A stretch of DNA of 64,000 nucleotides from Thalassospira lucentensis (GCF_011806425.1 NZ_JAATOV010000005.1:248001-312000), one strand, 5' to 3'; numbered from the stretch's first letter, positions 22,754 to 34,967 are shown. The notes: a model not told the origin generated them from the letters alone. A program made the numbers and translations.

Positions 22754-24835
22754 ATGGTAAAACGCACTCCGATCTCTCGGTATCGTAACATCGGCATCAT
22801 GGCACACATTGATGCAGGTAAAACGACGACCACCGAGCGGATCCTCTTCTATACCGGAAAATCCTACAAGATCGGCGAAGTCCACGACGGCGCCGCGACC
22901 ATGGATTGGATGGAACAGGAACAGGAACGTGGCATTACGATTACGTCTGCTGCGACGACCTGCTTCTGGAATGACCACCGTGTTAACATCATTGACACCC
23001 CGGGCCACGTTGACTTCACGATTGAAGTTGAACGTTCGCTTCGTGTTCTCGATGGTGCTTGCGCGGTATTTGACGCCGTTTCCGGCGTTGAACCGCAAAC
23101 TGAAACCGTTTGGCGCCAGGCTGACAAATACCACGTACCGCGTATGTGCTTTGTCAACAAAATGGACCGTACCGGTGCAGATTTCTTCCGTTGCGTTGAA
23201 ATGATGAAAGAGCGCCTCGGTGCCAATGTTGCTGTTATGCAGCTTCCGATTGGTTCTGAGGGTGAATTCGAAGGTGTTGTCGATCTCGTTCGCATGAAGG
23301 AAATCGTCTGGAAAGACGAGAGCCTCGGTGCAGAATTCGAATATCGTGACATCCGCGATTCGCTTAAAGATCAGGCTGACGAATATCGTGAAGCCCTGGT
23401 CGAACAGGCGATCGATTTCGATGAAGCAGCGATGGAAGCATACCTTGAAGGTGAAGCCCCGACCGAGGAACTTCTTAAGAAGTGCCTGCGTAAAGGGACC
23501 CTTAAAGGTGAGCTGGTTCCGGTCCTTCTCGGTACTGCGTTCAAGAACAAAGGCGTTCAGCCGCTTCTTGATGCCGTTATCGATTACATGCCTGCACCAG
23601 ATGACATCGACGATGTTCGTGGCGTTAAGCCGAACACCGAAGACGAGCCTGATTCACGTCCTTTGACCGACGAAGCGCCGTTCTCGGCTCTCGCGTTCAA
23701 AATCATGAGTGATCCGTTTGTTGGTTCGCTGACATTTATTCGTATCTATTCGGGCGTTCTTGACGCCGGTTCTTACGTTCTTAACTCTGTTAAAGAGAAA
23801 AAAGAACGTATCGGCCGTATGCTGTTGATGCATTCGAACAACCGCGAAGAAATCAAATACGCTTGCTCGGGCGACATCGTTGCTTTGGTCGGCATGAAGG
23901 ACACCACCACTGGTGATACCCTTTGTGATCCGGCTAAGCCGATCATCCTTGAGCGCATGGAATTCCCGGATCCGGTTATCGAGATCGCTGTAGAGCCGAA
24001 ATCGAAAGCCGACCAGGAGAAAATGGGTCTCGCCCTTGCACGTCTTGCACAGGAAGATCCGTCGTTCCGTGTTAAATCCGACCACGAATCCGGCCAGACC
24101 ATCATTTCCGGTATGGGCGAGCTTCACCTCGACATTCTTGTCGATCGTATGAAGCGTGAATTCAAAGTCGAAGCGAACATCGGTGCGCCGCAGGTTGCTT
24201 ACCGCGAAACGATCTCCAAAGAGATCGAAGTTGACTACACCCACAAGAAACAGTCGGGTGGTTCTGGTCAGTTCGCGCGTATCAAACTTACGTTTACACC
24301 GGGCGAACCGGGAACGGGCTTCTCCTTCACCGATACGGTTGTTGGCGGTAACGTTCCTAAAGAATACATCCCGGGTGTTGCCAAAGGTCTCGAAAGCTCG
24401 CTTCAGAGCGGTGTGATCGCAGGCTTCCCGGTTACCGACTTGTCGATCAAGCTGACCGACGGTGCCTACCACGACGTTGACTCGAGCGTCATGGCCTTCG
24501 AAATCGCAGCTCGCGCTGCGTTCAAAGAAGGTCTGCAGAAAGCTTCGCCGAAGCTGCTTGAGCCGATCATGAAAGTCGAGGTAGTGACCCCTGAAGAGTA
24601 CATGGGTGACATCATTGGCGATTTGAACAGCCGTCGCGGCCAGGTCCGCGATATGGACTCCCGTGGTATCGCACGCGTTGTTAACGCGTTTGTACCGCTG
24701 GCGAACATGTTCGGTTACGTCAACACGCTGCGCTCCATGTCTCAGGGCCGTGCCCAGTTCGTGATGCAGTTCGATCACTATGCTGACGTTCCGCAAGCAG
24801 TTGCGGATGAAGTCAAAGCAAAATCGGCCGGCTAA
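22754..24835 (+). CDS. fusA: Elongation factor G
   Basis: 693 residues, single full-length translocase. G motifs: [28 protein letters not shown] and [10 protein letters not shown]. Domain IV with the GGSGQFA loop and domain V follow. EF-G catalyses GTP-dependent translocation and ribosome recycling. Start GTG/ATG choice is not an issue: ATG 22754 follows AGGATCAAGAG. Confidence 0.98.
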   Translation: MVKRTPISRYRNIGIMAHIDAGKTTTTERILFYTGKSYKIGEVHDGAATMDWMEQEQERGITITSAATTCFWNDHRVNIIDTPGHVDFTIEVERSLRVLDGACAVFDAVSGVEPQTETVWRQADKYHVPRMCFVNKMDRTGADFFRCVEMMKERLGANVAVMQLPIGSEGEFEGVVDLVRMKEIVWKDESLGAEFEYRDIRDSLKDQADEYREALVEQAIDFDEAAMEAYLEGEAPTEELLKKCLRKGTLKGELVPVLLGTAFKNKGVQPLLDAVIDYMPAPDDIDDVRGVKPNTEDEPDSRPLTDEAPFSALAFKIMSDPFVGSLTFIRIYSGVLDAGSYVLNSVKEKKERIGRMLLMHSNNREEIKYACSGDIVALVGMKDTTTGDTLCDPAKPIILERMEFPDPVIEIAVEPKSKADQEKMGLALARLAQEDPSFRVKSDHESGQTIISGMGELHLDILVDRMKREFKVEANIGAPQVAYRETISKEIEVDYTHKKQSGGSGQFARIKLTFTPGEPGTGFSFTDTVVGGNVPKEYIPGVAKGLESSLQSGVIAGFPVTDLSIKLTDGAYHDVDSSVMAFEIAARAAFKEGLQKASPKLLEPIMKVEVVTPEEYMGDIIGDLNSRRGQVRDMDSRGIARVVNAFVPLANMFGYVNTLRSMSQGRAQFVMQFDHYADVPQAVADEVKAKSAG

Positions 24836-24864
24836 GGCCCAAGCCAGAATAAACGGAGTTAGTA

Positions 24865-26055
24865 ATGGCTAAAGAAAAGTTTGAGCGTACAAAACCGCAC
24901 GTCAACATCGGCACTGTCGGCCACGTTGACCACGGTAAAACCACGCTGACCGCAGCGATCACCAAAGTCCTCGCAGAGGCTGGCGGCGCATCGTTCCAAG
25001 ATTACAGCATGATCGATAAAGCGCCGGAAGAGAAAGCTCGTGGTATCACGATCTCGACCGCGCACGTCGAATACGAAACCGAAAACCGTCACTATGCCCA
25101 CGTCGATTGCCCGGGTCACGCCGATTATGTGAAAAACATGATCACCGGTGCGGCTCAGATGGACGGTGGTATCCTGGTTGTTTCGGCTGCTGATGGCCCG
25201 ATGCCGCAGACCCGTGAGCACATCCTGCTCGCCCGTCAGGTTGGTGTTCCGGCGCTTGTGGTCTTCATGAACAAAGTTGACCAGGTTGATGACGAAGAGC
25301 TCCTCGAGCTCGTCGAAATGGAAATCCGTGAGCTCCTGTCGTCTTACGACTTCCCGGGCGACGATATTCCGATCATCAAAGGTTCGGCTCTTGCTGCCCT
25401 TGAAGGTCGTGATGACGAAATCGGCAAAAACGCTATCCTCGAACTGATGGCTGCTGTTGATGACTACATCCCGGCTCCGGATCGTCCGAAAGACAAACCG
25501 TTCCTGATGCCGATCGAGGACGTATTCTCGATTTCCGGTCGTGGTACGGTTGTAACCGGTCGTGTTGAAACCGGTGTTGTTAAAGTTGGCGAAGAGATTG
25601 AAATCGTCGGCGTTAAAGACACCGTTAAAACCATCGTTACCGGCGTTGAAATGTTCCGTAAGCTGCTCGATCAGGGTGAAGCTGGCGACAACATTGGCGC
25701 GCTGCTGCGTGGTACCAAACGTGAAGACGTCGAACGTGGCCAGGTTCTGGCACATGTTGGCTCGATCACCCCGCACACCAAATTCGAAGCAGAAGCCTAC
25801 ATCCTGACCAAGGATGAAGGTGGCCGTCACACGCCGTTCTTCTCGAACTACCGTCCGCAGTTCTACTTCCGTACGACTGACGTTACCGGTTCGATCGAAC
25901 TGCCTGCTGGCACCGAAATGGTTATGCCGGGCGACAACGTACAGATGACCGCAACCCTCATTGCACCGATCGCAATGGACGAAGGTCTGCGTTTCGCAAT
26001 CCGTGAAGGCGGTCGTACCGTCGGCGCGGGCGTTGTTGCTAAGATCATTGAATAA
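24865..26055 (+). CDS. tuf: Elongation factor Tu, copy 2
   Basis: 396 residues, same protein as copy 1 (8005-9195). This is the str-operon copy, 29 bases after fusA with CGGAG upstream. By eye the two genes are identical from the tenth base to the last 32 bases; the four differences (8010, 8013, 9165 and 9171 in copy 1) are silent. The copies are direct repeats 16,860 bases apart. Confidence 0.98.
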   Translation: MAKEKFERTKPHVNIGTVGHVDHGKTTLTAAITKVLAEAGGASFQDYSMIDKAPEEKARGITISTAHVEYETENRHYAHVDCPGHADYVKNMITGAAQMDGGILVVSAADGPMPQTREHILLARQVGVPALVVFMNKVDQVDDEELLELVEMEIRELLSSYDFPGDDIPIIKGSALAALEGRDDEIGKNAILELMAAVDDYIPAPDRPKDKPFLMPIEDVFSISGRGTVVTGRVETGVVKVGEEIEIVGVKDTVKTIVTGVEMFRKLLDQGEAGDNIGALLRGTKREDVERGQVLAHVGSITPHTKFEAEAYILTKDEGGRHTPFFSNYRPQFYFRTTDVTGSIELPAGTEMVMPGDNVQMTATLIAPIAMDEGLRFAIREGGRTVGAGVVAKIIE

Positions 26056-26075
26056 ATTTTTCTCTTGATCTTTGG

Positions 26076-26106
26076 GTTGCGGGCGGCTACATAAGCCGCC
26101 CGCAAC
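26076..26106 (+). terminator. Hairpin between tuf copy 2 and rpsJ
   Basis: A perfect 13-bp stem, GTTGCGGGCGGCT/AGCCGCCCGCAAC, with loop ACATA. Only a short T-run (ACTTTT) follows. It marks the boundary of the str and S10 groups and resembles the hairpin after copy 1. Confidence 0.65.
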
Positions 26107-26175
26107 ACTTTTGCGGCAATCGTCAACTCCAGTTGAGGGGCCGGTGTCCTTTTGAGGGCTCCGGTACATAATTAC

Positions 26176-26484
26176 ATGGATAGTCAGAACATTCGCATTC
26201 GCCTTAAGGCGTTTGACCATCGCGTGCTGGATCAGTCCACGCGCGAGATCGTCAATACGGCGAAGCGCACTGGCGCAGAGGTCCGCGGCCCAATTCCGCT
26301 GCCGACCCGCATCGAAAAATACACTGTTCTGCGGTCTCCGCACATCGATAAGAAATCGCGTGAACAGTTTGAAATCCGCACTCACAAGCGTCTTCTCGAC
26401 ATTGTCGACCCGACTCCGCAGACCGTTGATGCTCTTATGAAGCTCGACCTTGCTGCCGGCGTCGACGTCGAGATTAAGCTTTAA
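26176..26484 (+). CDS. rpsJ: 30S ribosomal protein S10
   Basis: 102 residues from ATG 26176 ([16 protein letters not shown]); an upstream in-frame start adds 8 non-conserved residues. S10 is part of the 30S head and also pairs with NusB/NusG in antitermination. The [21 protein letters not shown] end is typical. First gene of the S10 group. Confidence 0.97.
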   Translation: MDSQNIRIRLKAFDHRVLDQSTREIVNTAKRTGAEVRGPIPLPTRIEKYTVLRSPHIDKKSREQFEIRTHKRLLDIVDPTPQTVDALMKLDLAAGVDVEIKL

Positions 26485-26500
26485 TCGGGAGTAAGCCGCA

Positions 26501-27217
26501 ATGCGTAGTGGACTTATTACCCAGAAGGTCGGCATGACCCGCGTCTTTAACGACGATGGTTCCCACCTTCCTGTAACCGTTCTGAAGGTCGAAGATCTTC
26601 AGGTTGTCGCCAACCGTACCAACGACATCGACGGCTACGTCGCTGTTCAGCTTGGTTATGGCAAAGCGAAAGTGAAAAACGTATCGAAGCCGATGCGTGG
26701 TCACTTCGCCAAAGCCAAGGTTGAGCCGAAAGCCAAACTTGCTGAATTCCGCGTTAGCGAAGATGGCCTGATCGAAGTTGGTGCAGAACTTTCTGCTACT
26801 CACTTTGTTGAAGGTCAGTACGTTGACGTCATCGGCACCTCCATCGGTAAAGGTTTTGCCGGTGCGATGAAGCGTCACAACTTCGGTGGTCTTCGTGCGT
26901 CGCACGGTGTGTCTGTATCTCACCGTTCGCATGGTTCCACTGGTCAGTGTCAGGATCCAGGTCGCGTCTTCAAAGGTAAGAAGATGGCAGGTCACATGGG
27001 TGCGGCACGTGTTACCGTTCAGTCCCTGAAAATCGTCACCTCTGACGAAGATAAAGGTCTGATCCTGGTTCACGGTGCAGTCCCGGGTCACAAGGGCGCA
27101 TATGTCCTTGTTAAGGATTCTGTGAAACGTGCTGCGCCGGAAGGTCTTCCGTTCCCAGCCGCGCTTAAGGGTGCTGCCCCGGCTGCTGAAGAAGCTGTCG
27201 CCGAGGATAAGGAATAA
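26501..27217 (+). CDS. rplC: 50S ribosomal protein L3
   Basis: 238 residues, about 25 longer than in E. coli because of an acidic/Ala-rich C-terminal tail ([12 protein letters not shown]) seen in alphaproteobacteria. The extended loop near the peptidyl-transferase centre with [20 protein letters not shown] is present. Confidence 0.97.
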   Translation: MRSGLITQKVGMTRVFNDDGSHLPVTVLKVEDLQVVANRTNDIDGYVAVQLGYGKAKVKNVSKPMRGHFAKAKVEPKAKLAEFRVSEDGLIEVGAELSATHFVEGQYVDVIGTSIGKGFAGAMKRHNFGGLRASHGVSVSHRSHGSTGQCQDPGRVFKGKKMAGHMGAARVTVQSLKIVTSDEDKGLILVHGAVPGHKGAYVLVKDSVKRAAPEGLPFPAALKGAAPAAEEAVAEDKE

Positions 27218-27222
27218 GCATC

Positions 27223-27843
27223 ATGAAGCTCGACATTCTTAAACTTGACGCTTCCAAGGCAGGCAACATCGATCTTGCAGAAGAGATCTTTGGTCTGGAA
27301 GTACGTCGCGACGTCCTCCACCGTATGGTGAACTGGCAGTTGGCTAAACGCCGTGCCGGTACCCATAAAGTGAAGGAAAAGTCGGAAATCTCCGCAACCA
27401 CGAAAAAGTTCGTGCGTCAGAAAGGTAGTGGCGGTGCTCGTCACGGTTCCCGTAAGGCTGCTCAGTTCCGTGGTGGTGGGGTTGTGCATGGTCCGCGTGT
27501 TCGCGATCACGCACATGATCTGACCAAGAAGTTCCGTAAACTCGCGCTTAAAACCGCTCTGTCGGCTAAAGCAAAAGACGGTAAGCTTATCGTTCTTGAT
27601 AATGCGGAATTCTCGGATGCCAAAACGAAGAGTCTGGTTGCAGTTTTCGACAAACTCGGCTGGAAGTCTGCACTGATCATCGACGGTACTCAGGTCAATG
27701 AGGGCTTTGCTCGCGCTGCGCGCAACATCCCGCAAATTGATGTGTTGCCTGAGATTGGTGCTAACGTCTATGACATCCTTCGCCGTGACACCTTGGTGCT
27801 CACCAAGGGTGCGGTCGAAGCGTTGGAGGCACGTCTCAAATGA
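27223..27843 (+). CDS. rplD: 50S ribosomal protein L4
   Basis: 206 residues. The loop reaching the exit tunnel is visible as [22 protein letters not shown]. In enterobacteria L4 represses the S10 operon; no L4 leader was identified here. Its stop overlaps the rplW start (ATGA at 27840). Confidence 0.97.
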   Translation: MKLDILKLDASKAGNIDLAEEIFGLEVRRDVLHRMVNWQLAKRRAGTHKVKEKSEISATTKKFVRQKGSGGARHGSRKAAQFRGGGVVHGPRVRDHAHDLTKKFRKLALKTALSAKAKDGKLIVLDNAEFSDAKTKSLVAVFDKLGWKSALIIDGTQVNEGFARAARNIPQIDVLPEIGANVYDILRRDTLVLTKGAVEALEARLK

Positions 27844-28142
27844 CGATCATCAGCAAAGAGCGGATGTACGAAGTCATCCGCGCCCCGCATATTACTGAAA
27901 AGTCGACTCTGATTTCTGAACACAACGCTGTTGCGTTCAAAGTCGCGATCGACGCCACCAAGCCGGAGATTAAGGCTGCTGTGGAAGGTCTGTTCGGGGT
28001 GAAGGTCAAGGCGGTCAATACCTCTGTGGTAAAAGGAAAAACCAAGCGTTTTCGCGGTATTTCCGGTCGTCGGAGCGATTTCAAGAAAGCGATGGTTACC
28101 CTCGAAGAGGGTCATTCCGTCGATGTGACTACGGGAATCTAA
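27840..28142 (+). CDS. rplW: 50S ribosomal protein L23
   Basis: 100 residues. L23 lies at the tunnel exit and docks trigger factor and [24 protein letters not shown] and the [12 protein letters not shown] end are typical. Overlaps rplD by 4 bases. Confidence 0.97.
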   Translation: MTIISKERMYEVIRAPHITEKSTLISEHNAVAFKVAIDATKPEIKAAVEGLFGVKVKAVNTSVVKGKTKRFRGISGRRSDFKKAMVTLEEGHSVDVTTGI

Positions 28143-28146
28143 GACA

Positions 28147-28974
28147 ATGGCTTTGAAGAAGTTTAAACCAACCTCTCCTGGTCGCCGTCAGCTGGTTCTT
28201 GTCGATCGTTCCGATCTCCACAAGGGCAAGCCGATTAAAGCGTTGACCGAAGGTCTTCGCAAGAAAGGTGGCCGTAACAACACTGGTCGTATCACCGCCC
28301 GCCGTATTGGTGGTGGTCACAAACGTCGTTACCGTATGATCGACTTCAAACGTACCAAGTTTGATGTTGTCGGTACCGTCGAGCGTTTGGAATATGATCC
28401 GAACCGCACCGCGTTTATCGCGTTGGTTCGTTATTCTGACGACGAATTGGCCTACATCCTCGCACCACAGCGTCTCGCTGTTGGCGACAAAGTTATTGCC
28501 GCTGAACGCGTAGATATTAAGCCGGGTAACGCCGCACCGCTGAAGAATATTCCGGTCGGTACCATTGTCCATAACGTCGAACTGAAAGCCGGTAAAGGTG
28601 GTCAGGTCGCACGTTCAGCAGGTGCATACGTGCAGCTCGTTGGTAAGGACCAAGGTTACGCCCAGCTTAAGCTGTCCTCCGGTGAAGTACGTTTGGTTCG
28701 TGGTGAATGCATGGCTACCATTGGTGCCGTGTCTAACCAGGACCATCAGAACATCAACCTTGGTAAAGCCGGCCGTAATCGCTGGCTTGGCAAACGTCCT
28801 TCGGTTCGTGGTGTTGCCATGAACCCGATCGATCACCCGCATGGTGGTGGTGAAGGTCGTACATCGGGTGGTCGTCATCCGGTTACGCCGTGGGGTAAGC
28901 CTACCAAGGGCAAACGTACCCGCTCGAACAAAAAGACCGACGCGCTCATCATGCGCCGTCGTCACAAGAGCTAA
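28147..28974 (+). CDS. rplB: 50S ribosomal protein L2
   Basis: 275 residues. L2 bridges the subunits and supports peptidyl transfer; the conserved C-terminal [21 protein letters not shown] with the key His is intact. Confidence 0.98.
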   Translation: MALKKFKPTSPGRRQLVLVDRSDLHKGKPIKALTEGLRKKGGRNNTGRITARRIGGGHKRRYRMIDFKRTKFDVVGTVERLEYDPNRTAFIALVRYSDDELAYILAPQRLAVGDKVIAAERVDIKPGNAAPLKNIPVGTIVHNVELKAGKGGQVARSAGAYVQLVGKDQGYAQLKLSSGEVRLVRGECMATIGAVSNQDHQNINLGKAGRNRWLGKRPSVRGVAMNPIDHPHGGGEGRTSGGRHPVTPWGKPTKGKRTRSNKKTDALIMRRRHKS

Positions 28975-28990
28975 CGGAGGAGGCTAGACT

Positions 28991-29269
28991 ATGGCGCGTT
29001 CCGTTTGGAAGGGTCCGTTTGTTGACGGATACCTTCTTAAGAAAGCCGATACTGTCCGTGCCTCAGGCCGGAATGAGGTAATTAAGACCTGGTCGCGGCG
29101 CTCGACGATTTTGCCGCAATTCGTAGGCCTCACCTTTGGGGTTTACAATGGCCAGAAGTTTCTGCCGGTACTCGTGAACGAAGATATGATCGGTCACAAG
29201 TTCGGTGAATTCTCGCCGACCCGTACCTATTATGGTCACGCGGCCGACAAAAAGGCGAAGAGGAAGTAA
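28991..29269 (+). CDS. rpsS: 30S ribosomal protein S19
   Basis: 92 residues. S19 pairs with S13 in the 30S head. [14 protein letters not shown] and [13 protein letters not shown] are typical. A GGAGGAGGC ribosome site precedes it. Confidence 0.97.
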   Translation: MARSVWKGPFVDGYLLKKADTVRASGRNEVIKTWSRRSTILPQFVGLTFGVYNGQKFLPVLVNEDMIGHKFGEFSPTRTYYGHAADKKAKRK

Positions 29270-29271
29270 CG

Positions 29272-29652
29272 ATGGGTAAGAAAGCTGACATCCGTCGGCT
29301 GGCGGATAACGAGGCTGCTGCTTCGCTCCGGGCTTTACGCATTTCCCCGCGTAAGCTCAACCTCGTCGCCGAGTCGATCCGTGGTATGAAGGCAGAAGCT
29401 GCTTTGGCAGAACTGACCTTCTCCAACAAACGTATTTCGCAGGACGTCAAAAAGCTGCTGGAATCGGCAATTGCTAATGCCGAGAACAACCATCAGCTTG
29501 ATGTCGATCGTCTCTTTGTTAAAGAGGCGTCTGTTGGTAAGGCCTTCGTGATGAAACGTTGGCGCGCCCGTGCACGCGGTCGTGTTGGCAAGATCATTAA
29601 GCCGTTCTCCAACATCCGTATCGTCGTTTGCGAACGTGAGGAGACCGAGTAA
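29272..29652 (+). CDS. rplV: 50S ribosomal protein L22
   Basis: 126 residues, with a short non-conserved N-terminus before [17 protein letters not shown]. The beta hairpin that lines the exit tunnel ([16 protein letters not shown]) is intact. The stop overlaps the rpsC ATG by one base. Confidence 0.97.
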   Translation: MGKKADIRRLADNEAAASLRALRISPRKLNLVAESIRGMKAEAALAELTFSNKRISQDVKKLLESAIANAENNHQLDVDRLFVKEASVGKAFVMKRWRARARGRVGKIIKPFSNIRIVVCEREETE

Positions 29653-30338
29653 TGGGTCAGAAAGTAAATCCGATCGGTCTACGCGTTGGGATTAACCGTA
29701 CCTGGGATTCCCGCTGGTACGCCAACAAGGCCGATTTCGCAGATCTTCTTCACGAAGATCTCGCGATCCGCAAATACATCTTCGATCGGCTTAAGCAGGC
29801 CGGTGTATCGAAGGTGGTAATCGAACGTCCGGCGAAAAAAGCCCGCATTTCGATTCACTCCGCCCGTCCGGGTGTTGTGATTGGGAAAAAAGGCCAGGAC
29901 ATCGAGAAGCTCAAGAACGATCTGCAGAAACTGACCAAGTCAGAAGTGCAGGTTAACATCATCGAAATCCGTAAACCGGAAATCGATGCCAAGCTGGTCG
30001 CTGACAACATCGCCCAGCAGCTTGAGCGCCGTGTTTCGTTCCGTCGCGCTATGAAGCGCTCGGTTCAGAACGCAATGCGTCTCGGTGCTGGTGGCATTCG
30101 TATTAATGCTGCTGGTCGTCTTGGTGGCGCTGAAATCGCTCGTACCGAATGGTATCGTGAAGGTCGCGTTCCGCTGCACACGCTGCGTGCGGACGTTGAT
30201 TATGGCACTTCAGAAGCACACACCACCTATGGTGTTTGTGGTTTGAAGGTCTGGATCTTCAAGGGCGAAATCATGGCACATGATCCGCTGGCTTCTGAGC
30301 GTAAAGCGCTCGAGTCGGCTGGTTCCGGTCGTAAGTAA
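29652..30338 (+). CDS. rpsC: 30S ribosomal protein S3
   Basis: 228 residues. The N-terminal KH domain contains the [21 protein letters not shown] loop; the C-terminal domain lines the mRNA entry channel. Translationally coupled to rplV. Confidence 0.98.
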   Translation: MGQKVNPIGLRVGINRTWDSRWYANKADFADLLHEDLAIRKYIFDRLKQAGVSKVVIERPAKKARISIHSARPGVVIGKKGQDIEKLKNDLQKLTKSEVQVNIIEIRKPEIDAKLVADNIAQQLERRVSFRRAMKRSVQNAMRLGAGGIRINAAGRLGGAEIARTEWYREGRVPLHTLRADVDYGTSEAHTTYGVCGLKVWIFKGEIMAHDPLASERKALESAGSGRK

Positions 30339-30350
30339 GGAGATCACGAT

Positions 30351-30770
30351 ATGCTTTCTCCGAAACGTACAAAGTTCCGTAAAGCCTTCAAAGGTCGCCT
30401 GAAAGGGCAGGCCAAAGGTGGTACCGAACTTAATTTCGGCGCTTATGGCTTGAAAGCCATGGAGCCGGAGCGTATAACGGCGCGTCAGATCGAAGCGGCT
30501 CGCCGCGCGATCACTCGCCACATGCGCCGTCAAGGTCGCGTGTGGATTCGCGTTTTCCCGGATCTACCGGTTTCGCAGAAGCCTGCCGAAGTCCGTCAGG
30601 GTAAAGGTAAAGGCTCGATCGAATATTGGTCGGCACGCGTTAAACCGGGTCGGATTATGTTTGAACTCGACGGTGTTCCGTTGGATCTTGCACGCCGAGC
30701 TTTCGAGCTGGCATCGGCTAAGTTGCCGATCAAGACCAAGTTTGTCACACGTCTTGGTGAAGGGGAGTAA
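30351..30770 (+). CDS. rplP: 50S ribosomal protein L16
   Basis: 139 residues. L16 contacts the A-site t[20 protein letters not shown] and [23 protein letters not shown] blocks are present. GGAG ribosome site at the rpsC stop. Confidence 0.97.
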   Translation: MLSPKRTKFRKAFKGRLKGQAKGGTELNFGAYGLKAMEPERITARQIEAARRAITRHMRRQGRVWIRVFPDLPVSQKPAEVRQGKGKGSIEYWSARVKPGRIMFELDGVPLDLARRAFELASAKLPIKTKFVTRLGEGE

Positions 30771-30776
30771 TTAGTA

Positions 30777-30977
30777 ATGAAAGTTGCTGATCTCCGCGCT
30801 AAAAGCGCTGACGAACTAAAACAGATGCTGCTGGACCTGCGTAAGGAGTCGTTCAATATGCGATTCCAGCAGGCTTCTGGTCAGTTTGAGAACACTGCGC
30901 GGGTCCGCCAGGTCCGTCGTGATATCGCCCGCATCAAAACCCTTCTCGGTAACGAGAAGGGTGCGACCGCGGCCTAA
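30777..30977 (+). CDS. rpmC: 50S ribosomal protein L29
   Basis: 66 residues, two-helix protein at the tunnel exit. [16 protein letters not shown] and the [16 protein letters not shown] helix are typical. It starts 6 bases after rplP. Confidence 0.96.
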   Translation: MKVADLRAKSADELKQMLLDLRKESFNMRFQQASGQFENTARVRQVRRDIARIKTLLGNEKGATAA

Positions 30978-31003
30978 CAGGACACGCAGAGGAGTAAACA
31001 CAC

Positions 31004-31237
31004 ATGCCGAGGCGTGTATTGCAGGGGACAGTCGTTTCTACGAAAAACGACAAGACTGTGGTGGTCCGTGTGGAACGCCAGGTCATGCACCCGCTGTATA
31101 AAAAGTACGTGCGCAAGTCGAAGAAATTCCACGCGCATGATGAAGAGAACCGCTTCAAAACGGGTGACGTTGTTCGCATTCGCGAATGCAAACCGATCTC
31201 GAAGTTGAAGTCTTGGGAAGTAGTGGTCGAGGAGTGA
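31004..31237 (+). CDS. rpsQ: 30S ribosomal protein S17
   Basis: 77 residues, OB fold that binds 16S rRNA in the 30S body. [22 protein letters not shown] and the [20 protein letters not shown] block are clear. GAGGAG precedes the start. Confidence 0.97.
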   Translation: MPRRVLQGTVVSTKNDKTVVVRVERQVMHPLYKKYVRKSKKFHAHDEENRFKTGDVVRIRECKPISKLKSWEVVVEE

Positions 31238-31271
31238 GTCCTCAGCCCAATCATAGTCAAGGGGTAAACCC

Positions 31272-31640
31272 ATGATCCAGATGCAGTCCAATCTGGACGT
31301 CGCCGACAATAGTGGCGCTCGCCGTGTCCAGTGCATCAAGGTGCTGGGCGGCTCGAAGCGCAAAACCGCTCACGTTGGTGATGTTATCGTGGTTTCCGTT
31401 AAGGAAGCCATTCCGCGCGGCCGTGTAAAGAAGGGTGCAGTCCACAAGGCTGTTATCGTTCGCACCGCAAAGGAAATTCGTCGTGCCGATGGCTCGGCGA
31501 TCCGTTTTGACCGTAACGCTGCCGTTCTCATTAATGCGAATGGCGAGCCGATCGGTACGCGTATTTTCGGCCCGGTAACCCGTGAACTTCGTTCTAAAGG
31601 TTACATGAAGATCATTTCGCTCGCTCCGGAGGTGCTGTAA
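31272..31640 (+). CDS. rplN: 50S ribosomal protein L14
   Basis: 122 residues, universal length. [21 protein letters not shown] and the closing [16 protein letters not shown] are typical. The stop overlaps the rplX ATG (TAATG at 31638-31642). Confidence 0.98.
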   Translation: MIQMQSNLDVADNSGARRVQCIKVLGGSKRKTAHVGDVIVVSVKEAIPRGRVKKGAVHKAVIVRTAKEIRRADGSAIRFDRNAAVLINANGEPIGTRIFGPVTRELRSKGYMKIISLAPEVL

Positions 31641-31957
31641 TGGCTGCCAAGATTAAAAAGGGCGACCGCGTCATTGTTCTGACGGGTAAAGACAAAGGGA
31701 AAACCGGCGAAGTTCTCGCCGCTTTCCCGACCGAGAACAAAGCTCTGGTTTCGGGCATCAACCTGGTGAAACGTCATCAGCGCCCGACCGGTGCGGATGC
31801 CGGTGGCATTGTCGAGAAGGAAGCGAAAATTGACGTTTCCAATCTCTCGATTGTTGACCCGAAAGAAAATAAGCCGACCCGCGTCGGTTTTAAGACCCTT
31901 GATGACGGTCGCAAGGTTCGCTTCGCGAAGCTTAGCGGCGAAGTCATCGACAAGTGA
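31640..31957 (+). CDS. rplX: 50S ribosomal protein L24
   Basis: 105 residues. The N-terminal KOW domain reads [21 protein letters not shown]24 initiates 50S assembly. It is coupled to rplN. Confidence 0.97.
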   Translation: MAAKIKKGDRVIVLTGKDKGKTGEVLAAFPTENKALVSGINLVKRHQRPTGADAGGIVEKEAKIDVSNLSIVDPKENKPTRVGFKTLDDGRKVRFAKLSGEVIDK

Positions 31958-31968
31958 GGGACGGAAAA

Positions 31969-32508
31969 ATGACGCGCCTGCGCGAACATTATAAAGAAGT
32001 GGTGCGTGACGCACTCCAGAAGGAGTTCTCTTACGAGAATTCCATGGAGATTCCGCGCCTCGAAAAGATCGTGATCAACATGGGTGTCGGCGACGCCACC
32101 CAAGATCGCAAAAAACTGGATGGTGCCGTTGCGGATCTCGCAGCGATCACCGGTCAGAAGCCTATCTTTACGAAAGCGAAAAAGTCGGTAGCGGCTTTCA
32201 AACTTCGTGAAGGCATGAACATCGGTTGTAAAGTGACCTTGCGTCGCGACCGTATGTTTGAGTTCCTGGACCGTTTGGTCACAATCGCGCTTCCGCGCGT
32301 TCGTGACTTCCGCGGCCTGAACAAAAAATCCTTCGATGGTCGTGGCAACTTTGCCATGGGCTTGAAGGAACAGTTTGTTTTTCCTGAGGTTGAGTACGAC
32401 AAAGTCGACTCTGTCCGCGGGATGGACATTATCATTTGTACCACGGCTAAGTCTGACGATGAAGCTCTTGCCCTTCTTAAGGGCTTTGATCTTCCGTTCG
32501 GAAACTAA
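31969..32508 (+). CDS. rplE: 50S ribosomal protein L5
   Basis: 179 residues from ATG 31969 ([10 protein letters not shown]), after GACGGAAAA; an in-frame upstream GTG adds 5 codons. L5 binds 5S rRNA and contacts S13. [14 protein letters not shown] is typical. Confidence 0.97.
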   Translation: MTRLREHYKEVVRDALQKEFSYENSMEIPRLEKIVINMGVGDATQDRKKLDGAVADLAAITGQKPIFTKAKKSVAAFKLREGMNIGCKVTLRRDRMFEFLDRLVTIALPRVRDFRGLNKKSFDGRGNFAMGLKEQFVFPEVEYDKVDSVRGMDIIICTTAKSDDEALALLKGFDLPFGN

Positions 32509-32522
32509 CTGGAGGTTGGCCC

Positions 32523-32828
32523 ATGGCCAAGAAGAGCGCTGTAGAGCGTGAACTCAAACGTGAACGCCTGGCGAAGCAATATGCTGCCAAGCGTGCCGCC
32601 CTTAAAGCGGTTATCGGTAACCGCGAGACGTCCCCTGAGGATCGTATCGTGGCTGTGATTAAACTTGCCCAGCTGCCGCGTAACTCGGCCCCGATCCGTC
32701 AGCGTATTCGCTGCCAGTTGACCGGTCGTCCGCGCGGTGTCTATCGCAAATTCCGCCTGTCCCGTATCGCGCTTCGTGAACTTGCTTCACGTGGTCAGAT
32801 CCCGGGCATGGTGAAATCCAGCTGGTAA
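32523..32828 (+). CDS. rpsN: 30S ribosomal protein S14 (zinc-free form)
   Basis: 101 residues, the long C- form; the CxxC pairs of the short zinc-binding form are absent. The [20 protein letters not shown] end is conserved. GGAGG lies upstream. Confidence 0.97.
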   Translation: MAKKSAVERELKRERLAKQYAAKRAALKAVIGNRETSPEDRIVAVIKLAQLPRNSAPIRQRIRCQLTGRPRGVYRKFRLSRIALRELASRGQIPGMVKSSW

Positions 32829-32840
32829 GGAGGACATCAT

Positions 32841-33239
32841 ATGTCGATGACCGATCCCGTAAGTGATATGCTCACGCGTATCCGTAACGGTCAGCGCGTT
32901 GGGAAATCCAGCGTTGTCTCGCCGGCTTCGAAACTGCGTACCAGCGTGTTGGACGTTCTCCAGCGCGAAGGTTACATCCGCGGTTATAGTGTAAGTGAAG
33001 TTCGCAAGGGCATCAGTGAAATCAGCATCGAACTCAAGTACTTTGAGGGCGAAGGCGTGATTAAGCAGATCGACCGCGTTTCGACCCCGGGTCGTCGTGT
33101 ATATTCGAAGATCAAAGATCTTCCGAAGGTATATAACGGCTTGGGCATCGCAGTCCTGTCCACTCCGCGAGGAGTTCTTTCGGATCAGGAGGCTCGCGAA
33201 CAGAATGTCGGCGGCGAAATCCTCTGCAAGGTATTCTAA
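32841..33239 (+). CDS. rpsH: 30S ribosomal protein S8
   Basis: 132 residues. S8 binds helix 21 of 16S rRNA and in E. coli represses the spc operon. [14 protein letters not shown] and the [20 protein letters not shown] end are typical. AGGAGG precedes the start. Confidence 0.97.
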   Translation: MSMTDPVSDMLTRIRNGQRVGKSSVVSPASKLRTSVLDVLQREGYIRGYSVSEVRKGISEISIELKYFEGEGVIKQIDRVSTPGRRVYSKIKDLPKVYNGLGIAVLSTPRGVLSDQEAREQNVGGEILCKVF

Positions 33240-33251
33240 GGAGGGCCAAAG

Positions 33252-33785
33252 ATGTCGCGAGTAGGTAAAAATCCGGTGGTCGTGCCTAACGGCGTTACCA
33301 TCACCCTGAACGAAGAGCAGATCAGTGCAAAAGGTAAGCTCGGTGAGCTTAACCTTCCTCTGACCTCGGACGTAACCGTTACCCAGGAAGACAACCAGAT
33401 CTGGGTGAAACCGAACAATGATAGTAAGCGCGCTCGTGCCCTTTGGGGTACCACCCGTGCGAACATCTCGAACCTCGTTTCTGGGGTTTCAGAAGGTTTC
33501 ACCAAGAAATTGGAAATCACTGGTGTTGGTTACCGTGCGCAGGTTCAAGGCAACAAACTTGTTCTGCAACTTGGCTTCTCACACGACGTAGAAATGGAGA
33601 TCCCTCAGGGTCTTAACGTCGTGGCTGAAAAGCCGACCCTTGTCGCCATCTCTGGCGCAGATAAACAGCTCGTTGGTCAGTTCGCTGCGAATGCACGCGG
33701 CTGGCGCGGTCCGGAGCCTTACAAAGGCAAAGGTGTCCGTTACGAAGGCGAGTATATCTTGCGCAAAGAAGGCAAGAAGAAGTAA
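33252..33785 (+). CDS. rplF: 50S ribosomal protein L6
   Basis: 177 residues, two similar domains. [20 protein letters not shown] and the [18 protein letters not shown] end are conserved. L6 is near the factor-binding site. Confidence 0.97.
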   Translation: MSRVGKNPVVVPNGVTITLNEEQISAKGKLGELNLPLTSDVTVTQEDNQIWVKPNNDSKRARALWGTTRANISNLVSGVSEGFTKKLEITGVGYRAQVQGNKLVLQLGFSHDVEMEIPQGLNVVAEKPTLVAISGADKQLVGQFAANARGWRGPEPYKGKGVRYEGEYILRKEGKKK

Positions 33786-33796
33786 GGACTGGCACG

Positions 33797-34150
33797 ATGA
33801 AAAACGCGAGAAGCCTTTTCGAACGCCGCAAACGTCGCGTTCGTTTTGCGATCCGCCAAAAAGCGGCCGGTCGCCCGCGCCTTTGCGTGCACCGTTCGAA
33901 CGCTCACATCTATGCACAGGTTATCGACGACCTCGCAGGTACCACCTTGGTGGCTGCCTCGACGGCGGAGAAAGACCTTGCAGGCAAAGGCAGCAATGCC
34001 GAAGCCGCTGCGCTGGTTGGCAAAGCCATTGCTGAACGTGCAGTTAAAGCTGGTGTGAAAACGGTCGTTTTCGATCGTGGCGGGTATTTGTTCCATGGCC
34101 GAGTGAAAGCTCTGGCCGATGCCGCCCGTGAGGGCGGTCTGGACTTCTAA
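33797..34150 (+). CDS. rplR: 50S ribosomal protein L18
   Basis: 117 residues. L18 binds 5S rRNA with L5 and L25. [20 protein letters not shown] and the [24 protein letters not shown] end are typical. Confidence 0.97.
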   Translation: MKNARSLFERRKRRVRFAIRQKAAGRPRLCVHRSNAHIYAQVIDDLAGTTLVAASTAEKDLAGKGSNAEAAALVGKAIAERAVKAGVKTVVFDRGGYLFHGRVKALADAAREGGLDF

Positions 34151-34161
34151 GGAGCACGACC

Positions 34162-34737
34162 ATGGCACGTAACCAGAATCAACAGCAGCAGGCGCCGAAA
34201 GCCCGTGAAGAAAACGAACTTGTCGACAAGCTGGTTGGTATCAACCGCGTCGCAAAAGTCGTTAAGGGCGGTCGTCGTTTTGCTTTCTCCGCAATGGTAG
34301 TTGTCGGTGACCAGCGCGGTCGCGTCGGGTACGGCACGGGTAAAGCCCGTGAGGTTCCAGAAGCGATTCGCAAAGCAACCGAAGCTGCTAAACGCAACAT
34401 GATCCGCGTTCCGCTTCGTGAAGGGCGTACCCTTCACCATGATACCAAAGGCCACTTCGGCGCAGGCAAGGTTATCCTTCGCTCGGCTCCGGCTGGTACC
34501 GGTATCATTGCTGGCGGTGCGATGCGTGCGGTCTTCGAAACTATGGGCGTTCAGGACGTTGTGTCCAAATGTACCGGTTCGAACAACCCGCACAACGTGA
34601 TCCGCGCAACCCTTGACGCTCTGGTCAACGGTGCATCACCTCGTCAGGTCGCTGCTAAGCGTGGCCTGAAAGTTGGTGACGTCGTTGCCCGTCGCGATAG
34701 CGGTTCGGCTGCGGCCGCCGTTCTCGAAAAGGAGTAA
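34162..34737 (+). CDS. rpsE: 30S ribosomal protein S5
   Basis: 191 residues, about 25 longer than E. coli S5 because of a Gln-rich N-terminus and a C-terminal tail. The core with [18 protein letters not shown] and the [15 protein letters not shown] block is complete. S5 affects decoding accuracy. Confidence 0.97.
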   Translation: MARNQNQQQQAPKAREENELVDKLVGINRVAKVVKGGRRFAFSAMVVVGDQRGRVGYGTGKAREVPEAIRKATEAAKRNMIRVPLREGRTLHHDTKGHFGAGKVILRSAPAGTGIIAGGAMRAVFETMGVQDVVSKCTGSNNPHNVIRATLDALVNGASPRQVAAKRGLKVGDVVARRDSGSAAAAVLEKE

Positions 34738-34743
34738 TTCGAT

Positions 34744-34938
34744 ATGGCTGCTAAGAAAAAAGCGACCGTACGCGTTACCCAGACGGGTTCGCCGATCGGA
34801 CGTCCGGCTGATCAGCGCCAGACCCTTGTGGGTCTTGGCCTGAACAAAATGCACCGGACTCGTGAGCTGGAAGATACCCCAGCTGTTCGCGGTATGATCG
34901 CAAAGGTCAAACACCTCGTCCGTGTGGACGAGGCTTGA
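34744..34938 (+). CDS. rpmD: 50S ribosomal protein L30
   Basis: 64 residues. The [22 protein letters not shown] and the [17 protein letters not shown] blocks identify it. It sits between rpsE and rplO as usual. Confidence 0.96.
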   Translation: MAAKKKATVRVTQTGSPIGRPADQRQTLVGLGLNKMHRTRELEDTPAVRGMIAKVKHLVRVDEA

Positions 34939-34967
34939 TTGACCCCAGATCGAAAAGGTGTTGAACT